A DNA stretch of 64,000 bases from contig NZ_JBBYXJ010000001.1 of the NCBI RefSeq assembly GCF_039655775.1, positions 682,001 to 746,000 of the forward strand, given 5' to 3'. The stretch comes from Iodidimonas sp. SYSU 1G8 (GTDB lineage: Bacteria; Pseudomonadota; Alphaproteobacteria; SMXS01). The notes under the pieces were generated by a model, which saw nothing but the letters and a program-made list of their open reading frames with translations, did not search any database and was not told the DNA's origin. Positions 37,937 to 50,647 of this stretch are shown in pieces (position 1 is the stretch's first letter; every line of letters starts with the position of its first letter). The position numbers were made by a program, and so were the translations under genes.

Positions 37937-38409
37937 GGCCCGCGAACTTTCACCCCGCGACCATCCTGGCAACCTGGTTCTGGATCGGCCTGATCCGTAA
38001 GGCGCCCGGCACCTGGGGCTCGGTGGCCGCGCTGCCCCTCGCCTGGCTGATGCAGCATTTCTGGGGCGATCTGGCGCTGCTGGGGGGATGTGTCCTCATC
38101 TCCGTGGTGGGCGTCTGGGCGGCAGGACATCACGCGACCCGGAAGGAATTGCACGACCCGGGCGAGATCGTCATCGACGAGGTCGCCGGCCAATGGATCG
38201 CCTGCCTGGCCCTGCCTACCGATGAACTCTGGCCCTATCTTCTCGCCCTCGTGCTCTTTCGCGTGTTCGACATCGCCAAGCCCTGGCCGATCAGCGTGCT
38301 CGATCGCCACGGACGCGGCGGCCTGGGCATCATGCAGGACGATATCCTGGCTGGCCTGTTCGTCTTCTCCCTGATGCAACTGCTCCTTGTGGCCCTGGAG
38401 GTCCTATGA
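37933..38409 (+). CDS. pgpA: Phosphatidylglycerophosphatase A
   Basis: A 158-residue inner-membrane phosphatase that turns phosphatidylglycerophosphate into phosphatidylglycerol. It has the family start ATWFWIGLIRKAPGTWGS, the metal-binding core HDPGEIVIDEVAGQWIA, and RVFDIAKPWPI. Three to four hydrophobic segments are visible. It overlaps ispDF by four bases at its start and cinA by four bases at its end, so the three genes form one operon. Confidence 0.94.
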   Translation: MRPANFHPATILATWFWIGLIRKAPGTWGSVAALPLAWLMQHFWGDLALLGGCVLISVVGVWAAGHHATRKELHDPGEIVIDEVAGQWIACLALPTDELWPYLLALVLFRVFDIAKPWPISVLDRHGRGGLGIMQDDILAGLFVFSLMQLLLVALEVL

Positions 38410-38894
38410 ATACCGATGAAATGATGCCCCTCGCCGCCGCCGTCCTTGCCGCCGCCCGAGCCAAGGGCTTCAAGCTGGCGGCGGCCGAATCCTGCACGGG
38501 CGGCCTGGTGATGGCCTGCCTCACCGAGGTTCCCGGCAGCTCGAACGTGGTCGACAGGGGATTCGTGACCTACAGCAATTCGGCCAAGAACGAGATTCTC
38601 GGCGTGCCCAAGAAAACGCTGGTCGCGCATGGCGCGGTCAGCGAACCCGTGGCCCGTGCCATGGCGCAAGGGGCGCTCGAGAAATCCCGCGCCGACGTGG
38701 TCGTTGCCATCACCGGCATCGCCGGCCCACCCAAGGATGACACGGACAAGTCGGTTGGGCTGGTGCACTTCGCGGCGGCCCGCCGGGGCGGCGAAACCAT
38801 CCACCGCAAAATGGAGTTCGGCGATCTGGGCCGCTCCGTCGTTCGGCGCAAATCGGTTGAACTCGCCCTAGAGCTGATGCAGTCGCTTTTCTGA
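38406..38894 (+). CDS. pncC: CinA-type nicotinamide-nucleotide amidohydrolase
   Basis: A 162-residue protein equal to the C-terminal CinA domain alone. It has AAAESCTGGLVMACLTEVPGSS in two parts around residues 20-40 and the GIAGP motif. It deamidates NMN to nicotinic acid mononucleotide in the pyridine nucleotide cycle. The N-terminal COG1058 domain of full-length CinA is not present. Its last 27 bases overlap the convergent ratA-like gene. Confidence 0.92.
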   Translation: MNTDEMMPLAAAVLAAARAKGFKLAAAESCTGGLVMACLTEVPGSSNVVDRGFVTYSNSAKNEILGVPKKTLVAHGAVSEPVARAMAQGALEKSRADVVVAITGIAGPPKDDTDKSVGLVHFAAARRGGETIHRKMEFGDLGRSVVRRKSVELALELMQSLF

Positions 38895-39323
38895 ACCGTA
38901 GAGCGCGTCGGCCCGGGCGACGAACGCCCCGACCATGCGCTTGACGATCTCGTCGAAGACACCGCCGACAAGCTTCTCGAACAGCTTGCTGCGGAATTCG
39001 AATTCGATGAAGAAATCCACGGTGCAGGTGCCGTCGCCATTGTCGACGAAACGCCAGTCGTTGCGCAGGTGTTTCATCGGCCCGGTCATGTAGGTGACCT
39101 GGATGCGCTCGGTGGGAAACAGCTCGACCTTCGAGGTGAACTTTTCGCGGATCACCTTGTAGCCGATCATCAGATCGGCCAGGAACGTGTCGCCGTCGCG
39201 CTTGAAAATGCGCACGCCCGTGCACCACGGCAGGAACTCGTCATAGTGTTCCACGTCGGCGACGACAGCGAACATCTGTTCGGCGGTGTGTGGCAACACC
39301 CGCTTTTCAGCGTGTTTATGCAT
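38868..39323 (-). CDS. RatA/COQ10-like START-domain protein
   Basis: A 151-residue polyketide-cyclase/START-fold protein with RVLPHTAEQMFAVVADVEHYDEFLPWC at the N-terminus and GDGTCTVDFFIEFEFRSKLFE later. Relatives include yeast Coq10, which binds ubiquinone, and E. coli RatA, which was reported to bind the 50S ribosome. The ubiquinone role is more likely in this class. It follows lipA after 17 bases, a conserved neighbour pair. Its end overlaps pncC on the other strand by 27 bases. Confidence 0.9.
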   Translation of the reverse strand: MHKHAEKRVLPHTAEQMFAVVADVEHYDEFLPWCTGVRIFKRDGDTFLADLMIGYKVIREKFTSKVELFPTERIQVTYMTGPMKHLRNDWRFVDNGDGTCTVDFFIEFEFRSKLFEKLVGGVFDEIVKRMVGAFVARADALYGSEKRLHQL

Positions 39324-39340
39324 ATCCCCCGCTGTGTCTT

Positions 39341-40270
39341 CTAGCGGCGCGCCTGGGCGAGCTGCGCTTCCCGGTTGGCCCGGAGTTGAACGAAATCCTG
39401 TCCGGCATGATAGCTGGACCGGGTGAGCGGCGAGCTCGACACCATCAGGAAGCCCTTGGCGCGCGCCATCTTTCCGTAGGAGGTGAACTCGTCGGGCGTG
39501 ACGTAACGCGCCACCTCGGCGTGACGCGGAGTCGGGCGCAGATACTGCCCGATGGTCAGAAAATCCACCTCGGCGGCACGCATGTCGTCCATCACCTGAT
39601 AGACCTCGCGCTTGTCTTCGCCCAGGCCGGCCATGATTCCCGATTTGGTGAAGATGGAAGGATCGAGCCGCTTGACCGTGTCGAGCAGGCGCAGCGAGTT
39701 GTAGTAGCGCGCCCCCGGCCGGATCGTCGGGTAGAGCCGCGGCACCGTTTCCAGATTGTGATTGTAGACATCGGGCCGCGCCTCGACCACCGCTTCGATC
39801 GAACCCTTCTTGCGCAGGAAATCCGGCGTCAGCACCTCGATGGTGGTATTCGGCGCGTATTCGCGAATCTTGCGGATCACCTGGACGAACTGGCTAGCGC
39901 CGCCATCCGGCAGATCGTCCCGGTCGACCGAGGTGATGACCACGTGCTCGAGCCCGAGCTCGCCCACCGCCGTCGCGACATGCTCCGGCTCGTCCTTGTC
40001 GACCATGCGCGGCATGCCGGTCTTGATGTTGCAGAAGGCGCAGGCCCGGGTGCAGATATCGCCCAGGATCATAACGGTCGCGTGCTTCTGGGTCCAGCAC
40101 TCGCCAATATTCGGGCAGGCCGCCTCTTCGCATACCGTGTTCAGCTTGAGATCGCGCATCAGCTTGCGCGTCTTCATGTATTCCGGCGACCCCGGCGCCT
40201 TCACGCGCAGCCAGTCAGGCTTGCGGACGTGCTCGGGCGTCTCGCCCTTGATGATCTCGACGTTGCTCAT
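39341..40270 (-). CDS. lipA: Lipoyl synthase
   Basis: A 309-residue radical-SAM enzyme that inserts two sulfurs into octanoyl-lysine. The auxiliary cluster motif uses Cys47, Cys52 and Cys58 ([12 protein letters not shown]) and the SAM cluster uses Cys73, Cys77 and Cys80 (CTRACAFC). The substrate is the lipoyl domains of the pyruvate dehydrogenase encoded just upstream on the same strand. Length is normal. The C-terminal [10 protein letters not shown] includes the conserved RSSY motif. Confidence 0.97.
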   Translation of the reverse strand: MSNVEIIKGETPEHVRKPDWLRVKAPGSPEYMKTRKLMRDLKLNTVCEEAACPNIGECWTQKHATVMILGDICTRACAFCNIKTGMPRMVDKDEPEHVATAVGELGLEHVVITSVDRDDLPDGGASQFVQVIRKIREYAPNTTIEVLTPDFLRKKGSIEAVVEARPDVYNHNLETVPRLYPTIRPGARYYNSLRLLDTVKRLDPSIFTKSGIMAGLGEDKREVYQVMDDMRAAEVDFLTIGQYLRPTPRHAEVARYVTPDEFTSYGKMARAKGFLMVSSSPLTRSSYHAGQDFVQLRANREAQLAQARR

Positions 40271-40387
40271 GTCTCACCACATATGCCAAACCGGTGGCCA
40301 AGTCCAATGCGCGCACGGCAGCACCGCGCCTGCGGCATCGGACCGTCACGTTACCCTATCGTTTCCGGAAGAGCACGCCGCGCCGGA

Positions 40388-40624
40388 TCAGTGATCGTGG
40401 TCGTGCTCGCTGCCGGGATCGAGCAGCCGGTGCAGGTGGACGACGAAATAGCGCGTCCGGGCGTCATCGACCGTCGCCTGGGCCTTGCCGCGCCATGCTT
40501 TCACGGCCTCCGCGTTGCTGCCATAGACACCGACGATATCGATCTCGTCGAGGTCCTCGAATTCCGCGCCTTTCGGGTCCTTGACCCGGCCACCAAGCAC
40601 AAGGTGGAGAAGTTGTTTCGTCAT
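40388..40624 (-). CDS. DUF4170 family protein (78 aa)
   Basis: A small soluble protein starting LLHLVLGGRVKDP and containing FEDLDEIDIVGVYGSNAEAVKAWRGKAQATVDDA in parts, with TRYFVVHLHRLL and a His/Asp-rich tail (EHDHDH). It matches what I know of DUF4170, an alphaproteobacterial family of unknown function. The tail could bind metal, which is inference. The ATG at 40624 has a GAGACAG site. It sits where many relatives carry lpdA, between pdhC and lipA. Confidence 0.78.
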   Translation of the reverse strand: MTKQLLHLVLGGRVKDPKGAEFEDLDEIDIVGVYGSNAEAVKAWRGKAQATVDDARTRYFVVHLHRLLDPGSEHDHDH

Positions 40625-40740
40625 CTGCTGTCTCGTTCATGAGTGAGCCATTACAGACGTGAAGGTTCCCTGAGATGGAGCGTATCAGCTTCCGCGCGGA
40701 ACGCCACAGTCAGCACGCGGCAATCGCAGGCTCCCCAGCC

Positions 40741-42129
40741 CTAGATCAGCAACCGGACCGGATGCTCCAGCAAGGTCTTGAAGACCTGAAGAAACTGGGC
40801 GCCGACCGCGCCATCCATCGCCCGGTGATCACACGCCATGGTCACACTCATCAGCGTGGCGATGGCGAGCTGATCGTTCCGCACCACCGGTCGCTTCTCG
40901 CCCGCGCCGATGGCGAGGATGGAGGCCTGCGGCGGATTGATCACGGCGAGAAACTCCTTCACGCCGAACATGCCCAGATTGGAGATGGCGATGGTGCCGC
41001 CCTGATATTCCTCGGGCGCCAGCTTGCCGTCCTTGGCCCTGCCGGCCAGTTCCTTCATCTCCGACGAGATCGCCGCGACGCCCTTCAGGTCGGCTCCCTT
41101 GACGATCGGCGTGATCAGGCCGCCTTCGATGGCGACCGCCACCGCCACGTCAGAACGCGAGAACCGGCGCAGCTTGTCGCCGGCGAACTGGACGTTGGCG
41201 TCGGGAAACTGCTTGAGCGCCAGACCGGCCGCGCGAATGATGAAATCGTTGACCGAGACCTTCGGTCCCTCGCCCGCGTCATTCAGGTCCTTGCGGATAT
41301 CCAGCAGCTTGTCGATCTCCACCTCGATGGTGAGATAGAAATGCGGCACGGTCTGCTTGGCCTCGGTCATCCGCCGCGCGATGGTCTTGCGCATGGTGGA
41401 CAGCCGCACTTCCTCGTAGGGCGTATCACCCTGCACATCGGCCGGGCGCGGCTGCTGGACAATGGATGACGCCGCAGCAGGCGTGAATGCTTCCACATCC
41501 GCTTTCACGATACGGCCGTCGGGACCGGACCCCGGGATATCGGACAGCGTAAACCCCTTGTCTGCGGCGATCCGGCGCGCGACCGGGCTGGCGAACACAC
41601 GGCCGCCCTTCGCCTTGGACGGTTCCGGGGACGGCGTTTTCGCCTTGGGCTTCCCGCCCTCACCCGAGAGCGCGACCACGTCGCCCTTGGTGATACGCCC
41701 ATGCGGGCCGGTGCCCTTCACGCCGGACAGATCGATCCCCTGTTCCTCGGCCAGGCGCCGGGCGGCGGGATTGACCAACAGGTCGCCATGTTCGGCGGAC
41801 TCGGCCGTTGCTTCAGCGTCCACTTTTGGTCCGGCGTCCTTCTTCGCCGGGCTCCTGGCCGGCGCCTTCAGGTCGGCCGCGTCCTCGCCTTCCTCCAACA
41901 GCATGGCGATGACGGAATTGACCTTCACGCCCTCGGTGCCCTCGGCCACCATCAGCTTGCCGACGACACCGTCATCGACCGCTTCCACTTCCATGGTCGC
42001 CTTGTCGGTTTCGATCTCGGCGATGATGTCGCCGGATTTCACGCGGTCGCCTTCCTTCACCCGCCATTTGGACAGGTTGCCTTCTTCCATGGTGGGAGAA
42101 AGCGCCGGCATCGTGATGGATATGGCCAT
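40741..42129 (-). CDS. pdhC: Pyruvate dehydrogenase E2 (dihydrolipoamide acetyltransferase), two apparent PSBDs
   Basis: A 462-residue E2 core subunit that transfers acetyl groups to CoA. The lipoyl domain (1-80) carries Lys43 in IETDKATME. Two peripheral subunit-binding domain signatures follow: one near 118-151 (NPAARRLAEEQGIDL, GTGPHGRITKGDV) and one near 179-213 (SPVARRIAADKGFTL, GSGPDGRIVKADV), separated by a Lys/Pro-rich linker. The catalytic domain ends with ACDHRAMDG, containing the active-site His and Asp. A single PSBD is usual for E2, so the second copy is notable. It follows pdhB after 3 bases. Confidence 0.95.
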   Translation of the reverse strand: MAISITMPALSPTMEEGNLSKWRVKEGDRVKSGDIIAEIETDKATMEVEAVDDGVVGKLMVAEGTEGVKVNSVIAMLLEEGEDAADLKAPARSPAKKDAGPKVDAEATAESAEHGDLLVNPAARRLAEEQGIDLSGVKGTGPHGRITKGDVVALSGEGGKPKAKTPSPEPSKAKGGRVFASPVARRIAADKGFTLSDIPGSGPDGRIVKADVEAFTPAAASSIVQQPRPADVQGDTPYEEVRLSTMRKTIARRMTEAKQTVPHFYLTIEVEIDKLLDIRKDLNDAGEGPKVSVNDFIIRAAGLALKQFPDANVQFAGDKLRRFSRSDVAVAVAIEGGLITPIVKGADLKGVAAISSEMKELAGRAKDGKLAPEEYQGGTIAISNLGMFGVKEFLAVINPPQASILAIGAGEKRPVVRNDQLAIATLMSVTMACDHRAMDGAVGAQFLQVFKTLLEHPVRLLI

Positions 42130-42132
42130 GGA

Positions 42133-43539
42133 TCAGGCCTTGTAGCAGACGGTCTTGGCCGCCTTGACCACGTCGTCCGGCTGGACGATGGCCAGCTTTT
42201 CCAGATTCGCCGCATAGGGCATCGGTACGTCCGCGCCGCCAAGGCGCAGCACCGGCGCATCCAGCCAGTCGAATGCCTGCTCCATCAGCAGCGCCGAGAT
42301 TTCGGCGGTGACGCCATAGGCGGTCCAGCCCTGCTCGATCACCACCGCCCGATTGGTCTTCTTGACCGACTCGATGATGGTTTCGGTGTCCAGCGGTCGG
42401 ATCGTGCGCAGATCGATCACTTCGGCGTCGATGCCCTGCTCGGCCAGCTTGTCCGCCGCGTCCAGCGTCGCCAGCATGGTGTAGGAGAAGCTGATCAGCG
42501 TGACGTCCTTGCCCTCGCGGACCACTTTGGCCTTGCCGATCGGCACGGTGTAGTCGTCCAGCTTGGGGACCTCGAACTTGCGGCCGTACAGCAGCTCCTG
42601 TTCGAGGAACACGACCGGATTGGGGTCGCGGATCGCCGATTTCAGCAAGCCCTTGGCATCCGCCGCCGAATAGGGCGCGATCACGCGCAGGCCCGGAATA
42701 TGGCCGTACCAGCTTGCGTAGCACTGGGAATGCTGCGCCGCGACGCGCGAGGCGAAACCGTTGGGGCCGCGAAACACGATCGGCACGCTGAGTTCGCCGC
42801 CCGACATGTAGCGGGTCTTGGCGGCCGAGTTGACGATATGATCGATCGCCTGCATGGCGAAGTTGAACGTCATGAACTCGACGATCGGGCGCAGCCCCGC
42901 GAAAGCCGCGCCGGTGCCAAGCCCGGCGAAGCCGTTCTCGGTAATCGGCGTATCGATGACGCGCTTGTCGCCGAATTCCTCCAGCAGCCCCTGCGACACC
43001 TTGTAGGCGCCCTGATACTGGGCGACTTCCTCGCCCATCAGGAAGACGTCCGGATTGGCGCGCATCTCTTCCGCCATGGCATCGCGCAGCGCCTCGCGGA
43101 CGGTCATTTCAACCATTTCCGTTCCGGCGGGAATTTCGACGTCCCTGGGAGCGGCCGCGGCGGGCGCACGCGGCGCCGGCTCTGCTTTGACCTCGGGCGC
43201 CTCGTCCCCGTCCTCGCCCTTGTCCGGCGTGTCTTTCGCCGCCTGCTTGTCCGCCTTGGCGGCCTTCGGCGCGGGGTCGGCCTCGTCGGCGCTTTCCCCT
43301 TCCTCGACCAGGCGCGCGATCACCTCGTTGACCTTCACGCCTTCGGTGCCCTCGGGTACCAGAATCTTGGCGACCTTGCCGTCATTGATCGATTCCAGCT
43401 CCATGGTCGCCTTGTCTGTCTCGATCTCGGCGAGAATGTCGCCCGAGGAAACCGTATCCCCTTCCTTGACCAGCCATTTGGCCAGGGTGCCCTCCTCCAT
43501 GGTGGGCGACAGTGCCGGCATCAGGATATCGATGGACAT
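42133..43539 (-). CDS. pdhB: Pyruvate dehydrogenase E1 beta subunit with N-terminal lipoyl domain
   Basis: A 468-residue protein. Residues 1-80 are a lipoyl domain ([20 protein letters not shown] and IETDKATME) joined by an Ala/Pro/acidic linker (to about 138) to the transketolase-like E1 beta domain, which has [20 protein letters not shown] and [12 protein letters not shown]. With E1 alpha it decarboxylates pyruvate using thiamine diphosphate. The lipoyl fusion is known in alphaproteobacteria. The ATG at 43539 shares one base with the pdhA stop. Confidence 0.95.
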   Translation of the reverse strand: MSIDILMPALSPTMEEGTLAKWLVKEGDTVSSGDILAEIETDKATMELESINDGKVAKILVPEGTEGVKVNEVIARLVEEGESADEADPAPKAAKADKQAAKDTPDKGEDGDEAPEVKAEPAPRAPAAAAPRDVEIPAGTEMVEMTVREALRDAMAEEMRANPDVFLMGEEVAQYQGAYKVSQGLLEEFGDKRVIDTPITENGFAGLGTGAAFAGLRPIVEFMTFNFAMQAIDHIVNSAAKTRYMSGGELSVPIVFRGPNGFASRVAAQHSQCYASWYGHIPGLRVIAPYSAADAKGLLKSAIRDPNPVVFLEQELLYGRKFEVPKLDDYTVPIGKAKVVREGKDVTLISFSYTMLATLDAADKLAEQGIDAEVIDLRTIRPLDTETIIESVKKTNRAVVIEQGWTAYGVTAEISALLMEQAFDWLDAPVLRLGGADVPMPYAANLEKLAIVQPDDVVKAAKTVCYKA

Positions 43540-44567
43540 CAGGCGTATACCTCGGTGAAGAGCTCGGCCGCATCGGGTTCGGGACTGTCCTGCGCGAAGT
43601 TGGCGGCGTCCGAGACGATGGACTTGATCTCCTTGTCGATGGCCTTCAGGTCGTCCTCGGTGGCGGCCTTGGCCTTGATGAGCATATCGCGCAGGTGATC
43701 GATGGGATCGTGATCGGTGCGCATCTTCTGCACCTCGTCCCGGGTGCGGTATTTGGCGGGATCCGACATGGAATGGCCGCGATAGCGGTATGTCTTCATT
43801 TCCAGGATGATCGGTCCGTTTCCGTCTCGGACCCAATCAATCGCGTCCTGCGCGGCGGCTCTGACCTCCAGCACGTCCATGCCGTCGACTTCATAGCCCG
43901 GGATGCGGAAGCTGGTGCCGCGCTTGTAGAAATGGGTTTCCGAGGACGACCGCTCGACCGAGGTCCCCATGGCGTACTGGTTGTTCTCGATGACGAAGAC
44001 CACCGGGAGCTGCCACAGCTCGGCCATGTTGAAGGTTTCGTAGACCTGGCCCTGGTTGGCCGCGCCATCACCGAAGAAGGTCAGCGCAACGCCGTTGTCG
44101 CCCCGATACTTGTGGGCAAAACCCAGCCCGGCGCCGAGCGGCACCTGTGCCCCGACGATCCCGTGTCCACCGAAGAAGTTCCTTTTCCGGTCGAACATGT
44201 GCATGGAGCCGCCCTTGCCCTTCGACACCCCGCCCGCGCGTCCGGTCAGCTCGGCCATGACCTTATTGGGATCGGTGCCCACAGCCAGGATATGACCGTG
44301 ATCGCGATAGGCCGTGATCAGGGAGTCTGTTTCCTGCATGGCATCCTGAACGCCAACTATGACCGCTTCCTGTCCAATGTAGAGGTGGCAGAATCCGCCG
44401 ATCAGGCCCATGCCATACATCTGACCGGCGCGTTCCTCGAATCGCCTGATCAGAAGCATGTTCTTGTAATATTTGACCAATTCTTCGGGCGAGGCCTTGT
44501 AGGGCGGCGGCGCCGACGTCCGAGCAGGCCTCTGTTTGTCCTGCGGTGCCGATTTCTTGCTCGCCAT
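43539..44567 (-). CDS. pdhA: Pyruvate dehydrogenase E1 alpha subunit
   Basis: A 342-residue thiamine diphosphate-dependent subunit. It has [21 protein letters not shown], and the ThDP motif from [12 protein letters not shown] to the NNQYAMGTS segment, followed by the [11 protein letters not shown] loop that is regulated by phosphorylation in mitochondria. The ATG at 44567 (MASKKSAPQ) has a GGGGAG site and is preferred over the upstream frame. The 204 bases upstream, before the ftsB-like gene, probably hold the operon promoter. Confidence 0.95.
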   Translation of the reverse strand: MASKKSAPQDKQRPARTSAPPPYKASPEELVKYYKNMLLIRRFEERAGQMYGMGLIGGFCHLYIGQEAVIVGVQDAMQETDSLITAYRDHGHILAVGTDPNKVMAELTGRAGGVSKGKGGSMHMFDRKRNFFGGHGIVGAQVPLGAGLGFAHKYRGDNGVALTFFGDGAANQGQVYETFNMAELWQLPVVFVIENNQYAMGTSVERSSSETHFYKRGTSFRIPGYEVDGMDVLEVRAAAQDAIDWVRDGNGPIILEMKTYRYRGHSMSDPAKYRTRDEVQKMRTDHDPIDHLRDMLIKAKAATEDDLKAIDKEIKSIVSDAANFAQDSPEPDAAELFTEVYA

Positions 44568-44771
44568 GCACTCCCCTTCCGCGACGGTCGCTCCGGGCAA
44601 CGCTTCGCCGCTGCCCCAGCCTTCACATGGGGGTTATTACCGCCAGTTTCACGCTGAAAATCAATCGTGCATCCGCCACAATTCCCAGATCGTCAGTTTG
44701 TTAGGACAGAGCGAGTTTCCGGGACCGGAAGTTACGCCCGGCGCGGCTTGCGCGAAACAAAATGAGCGGGA

Positions 44772-45092
44772 CTATTCGGGCGGGTTGAGAATCACGATAT
44801 CGTCGGCATGGGCAAAACCGAGCTCGTAGCGCGACAATTCATCCAGCAAATCGGGATCGACTCCGTCGGGCGACATCAGCTTCACCCGGTGCTCGAGCGC
44901 CGCGCGTTCACCGGCGACGGCGGCGGCTTCTGCCTCGAGCGTGCCAATCTGGCGTTCGAGGCGGAGATAGGACAGGAGGCCGAGTTCGCCCTGCACCGCG
45001 TGGTAGCAGAAATAGGCGATAAGGCACATCACGACCCCGGGCAGGATCGCGTCCAAAGTCATTCTTCTGATTGCACCTTTACGCATGACCAT
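44772..45092 (-). CDS. Septum formation initiator family protein (FtsB/DivIC-like)
   Basis: A 106-residue bitopic membrane protein: a short cytoplasmic N-terminus, one membrane segment (about 13-32, ILPGVVMCLIAYFCYHAV), then a periplasmic coiled coil (LERQIGTLEAEAAAVAGERAALEHRV). This is the FtsB layout; FtsB joins FtsL and FtsQ in the divisome. It lies downstream of eno, as ftsB does in many proteobacteria. Starts at 45092, 45086 and 45062 are possible; none has a clear ribosome site. Confidence 0.85.
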   Translation of the reverse strand: MVMRKGAIRRMTLDAILPGVVMCLIAYFCYHAVQGELGLLSYLRLERQIGTLEAEAAAVAGERAALEHRVKLMSPDGVDPDLLDELSRYELGFAHADDIVILNPPE

Positions 45093-45186
45093 AGGGAATC
45101 ACGCCCGATTCCGCCGGTCAAGCGGAAACAGGCGTCGATTCAGCGGCTTGTGAGAAATTACCGAGTCCGCGCGGCAGAACCGCGGC

Positions 45187-48124
<2,938 letters not shown>

Positions 48125-48167
48125 GAACCGGGGGCACGCATGAGCTGTTGACGGGAAAGGGTGAAGC

Positions 48168-48515
48168 CTACTCCGAGAAAGGCACCGTAGGCGCCTCGGG
48201 CTTGGCCGGGGTCGCGGGAGCGGCCGGGGTCGCGGGCGTGGCGGACGCGGGAACGCGCTCCATCACCGAACTGCCACCGCCATCGACGCGCGCCGCCATG
48301 AACGCCAGCACGAGGCTGGTCGCGATGAAGGACGCCGCCAGGATCGCGGTGAGACGGGTCAGGAAGTTGGCCGCGCCACGGGCCGACATGAAGCCGCCCG
48401 TTGCGCCGGCACCACCGGTCAGACTGGCCGCACCGCCCTCGGAGCGCTGCATTAGGATGACGATGACCAACGCGACGGCGAGCACCAGATGGATGATGAG
48501 AACGACTTCTTGCAT
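48168..48515 (-). CDS. secG: Preprotein translocase subunit SecG
   Basis: A 115-residue inner-membrane protein with two hydrophobic segments (about 3-22 and 55-73). The conserved segment [15 protein letters not shown] lies between them. SecG assists SecYE in export. The C-terminus is an Ala/Pro/Thr-rich tail ([15 protein letters not shown]), typical of alphaproteobacterial SecG. It lies upstream of pyrG, with 43 bases between, and downstream of a peptidase gene where tpiA would normally be adjacent. Confidence 0.93.
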   Translation of the reverse strand: MQEVVLIIHLVLAVALVIVILMQRSEGGAASLTGGAGATGGFMSARGAANFLTRLTAILAASFIATSLVLAFMAARVDGGGSSVMERVPASATPATPAAPATPAKPEAPTVPFSE

Positions 48516-48577
48516 GGCGCTTTCTTGGATCAGGGTTGGGGGGCTTTTACACCAAGTGGGTTGCTGGTGCCATACCG

Positions 48578-50596
48578 TTATTTGGCCGGTTTTTCAGCGA
48601 CCGCCGACGAGGGAACTGCACCCAGCCCCAGATGCTCCTGCAGGAAGGAATCCATGGCCTGAAAGAAGGCGAGACGGTGTCTTTCGTGTGTCAGATAGTG
48701 GTCGCCATCCTTCAGCTCAAGTTCCACCACCTGTTTGCCGGCCCGTTTCAGAGCCGCGACCATCGCGGTTCCCTGGTCGTAACGGACACTGAGATCCTTG
48801 GTGCTGTAGGCGATCAGGATGGGCGCCGTCACCTTGTCGGCATGATGGACCGGCGAGACCGACTTCGGATCCTCCTGAGACAGGTAGTCGCGAGTCATCA
48901 TGAAACCCGCGTAGTTGCGTTCATCGTTGATCATGCCCTGGATATCGGAAACGCCATTGAGCGACACGGCGCAGCGATAGAGCTCGGGCGTGCTGACGGC
49001 GCCCTGCAGGGCGACGTAGCCGCCATAGCTGGCGCCGACGACGCAGACGCGTGCCGGATCGGCGACGCCCTGCCCGACCGCCCACAGGACGCCATCGCTG
49101 ACATCGTCCTGCATGGCCTTGCCCCATTCGTGCTCCCCGGACTTCTCGAACGCCTCGCCATAGCCCGTCGATCCGCGAAAGTTCATCTGCAGCACCGCCC
49201 AGCCGCGGCTGACGAAGTACTGGACCCAGTAGTCATAGCTCATGCTGTCACGGCTGGCGGGGCCGCCATGGGGGTGGACAATCATGGGCAGGTTCTTCGC
49301 CTCGGCCCCCTTGGGCAAGGTCAGATAGCCGTCGATATCCAGCCCGTCGCGGGCCTTGTAGCTGATCGGACGCGTCTCCGAGAGCGTCATGCCCGCCAGT
49401 TGCGGAAAGGCGCTGCCCAGGTTGGCATACACATTCTTTCCCATATCGAAGTAATGGTATTCGGTCGGGCTCGAGACATTGCCGGTCTGCGCGATCAGCT
49501 TGGTGCCATCCAGGCTGCGGCTGACCACCAGGCCACTGCGTCCCGGGAAAACCCGCCCGAGCGCCTCATGATCCTCGCGCTCGGTTTCGTCGAAAAAGAT
49601 GTGCCCCGGTTCGTCCGCAAGGTAGCTCACGCCAACCATTCGATCCGTGCCCGGCGCGAAACGGACGGCGCCCACATCGTATTTGTCATGGGAGAACACC
49701 GTGCCCACGATCTTGGCCGTCGTGATGTCGAAGCGGTAGACCGCCACCCGGCCCTGCTCGTTCGTGTCGGTGATCAGGACGATGTTGGGCTCTTCGGTAA
49801 AGCCGACGACTCCGAACGCGTCGCCTTCGAGATCTCGCGGATCGAACGTGGCGTGGGTCTTGAAATCTTCCTCGTCACTCTGCCGGAAGACCAGCCTGGC
49901 TTCCGGCTTGAGATACCCACTCGAGGCACGGCGCAGGCCATATCCCAGGCGGACGACGCCCTTCGCATCCATTGCCCAATACTGTATCCCGGCCAGGTCA
50001 CGCATGACGCGGGAGCCCGTCGAGCCACCGGAAAGCGGGAACTTGTAGATGCCCGGGACGCCCGGATTGTCCCGGTCCAGCGCAACCAGGACCTCATCCC
50101 CCTTGACGGGAAGACGGCTGACGACCTGATCCTGAAACTGCGGGAAGTGGATCGGGGGATCCTTCGGATTGAAGTCTTTGTGACGGACCAGAATATCAAG
50201 CTTGCCGGTCTCGACATCGAAGACCGCCAGCCGGGTCTCCAGCGTCTGGATGCCATAGCGACGGGTGGTAAAGGCGAAGCTGATCAGTAGATAGCGATCG
50301 TTGGCCCATCTGAACCAACGCGGCTGATAGTCGCCATAGCGGGTGAACTTGACGTTCGCCGATCCATCCGTCGGGATCGCGGCCAATGCCGGTTCGCCGT
50401 CCAGAGAAATGATGGCCGCATACCGGCCGCCATCGGGAGACAACGCGATCGAGGTGTTGGCGCTGGGGCCGCCGATCATCGGCAGCTTGGCGAAATACTC
50501 CACCGGCAGCGGGTCCGGACCTTGGGCCTGCACCTGCGCACTAAGGGGCGCCGTCACCAGCGCGCATAGAATCAGTGTACGGACCGATAGCCGCAT
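48578..50596 (-). CDS. Exported S9 family peptidase (prolyl oligopeptidase-like)
   Basis: A 672-residue periplasmic or secreted protein. The signal peptide is residues 1-25 (cut after QVQAQ region). The N-terminal half is a beta-propeller-like segment, and the C-terminal alpha/beta hydrolase domain has the HGGPASRDSMSYDYW motif, the nucleophile Ser523 (GASYGGYVAL), a likely Asp in STKDLSVRYDQ and His in DGDHYLTHERH. It resembles acylaminoacyl or dipeptidyl peptidases of the S9C group. The ATG follows GGGGGAAAG. It separates tpiA from secG, genes that are usually adjacent. Confidence 0.92.
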   Translation of the reverse strand: MRLSVRTLILCALVTAPLSAQVQAQGPDPLPVEYFAKLPMIGGPSANTSIALSPDGGRYAAIISLDGEPALAAIPTDGSANVKFTRYGDYQPRWFRWANDRYLLISFAFTTRRYGIQTLETRLAVFDVETGKLDILVRHKDFNPKDPPIHFPQFQDQVVSRLPVKGDEVLVALDRDNPGVPGIYKFPLSGGSTGSRVMRDLAGIQYWAMDAKGVVRLGYGLRRASSGYLKPEARLVFRQSDEEDFKTHATFDPRDLEGDAFGVVGFTEEPNIVLITDTNEQGRVAVYRFDITTAKIVGTVFSHDKYDVGAVRFAPGTDRMVGVSYLADEPGHIFFDETEREDHEALGRVFPGRSGLVVSRSLDGTKLIAQTGNVSSPTEYHYFDMGKNVYANLGSAFPQLAGMTLSETRPISYKARDGLDIDGYLTLPKGAEAKNLPMIVHPHGGPASRDSMSYDYWVQYFVSRGWAVLQMNFRGSTGYGEAFEKSGEHEWGKAMQDDVSDGVLWAVGQGVADPARVCVVGASYGGYVALQGAVSTPELYRCAVSLNGVSDIQGMINDERNYAGFMMTRDYLSQEDPKSVSPVHHADKVTAPILIAYSTKDLSVRYDQGTAMVAALKRAGKQVVELELKDGDHYLTHERHRLAFFQAMDSFLQEHLGLGAVPSSAVAEKPAK

Positions 50597-50647
50597 TATC
50601 GCTTTCCCCCAACGCCCTTGCGCCGGGAGAAAACGGAACCCAGGCGC

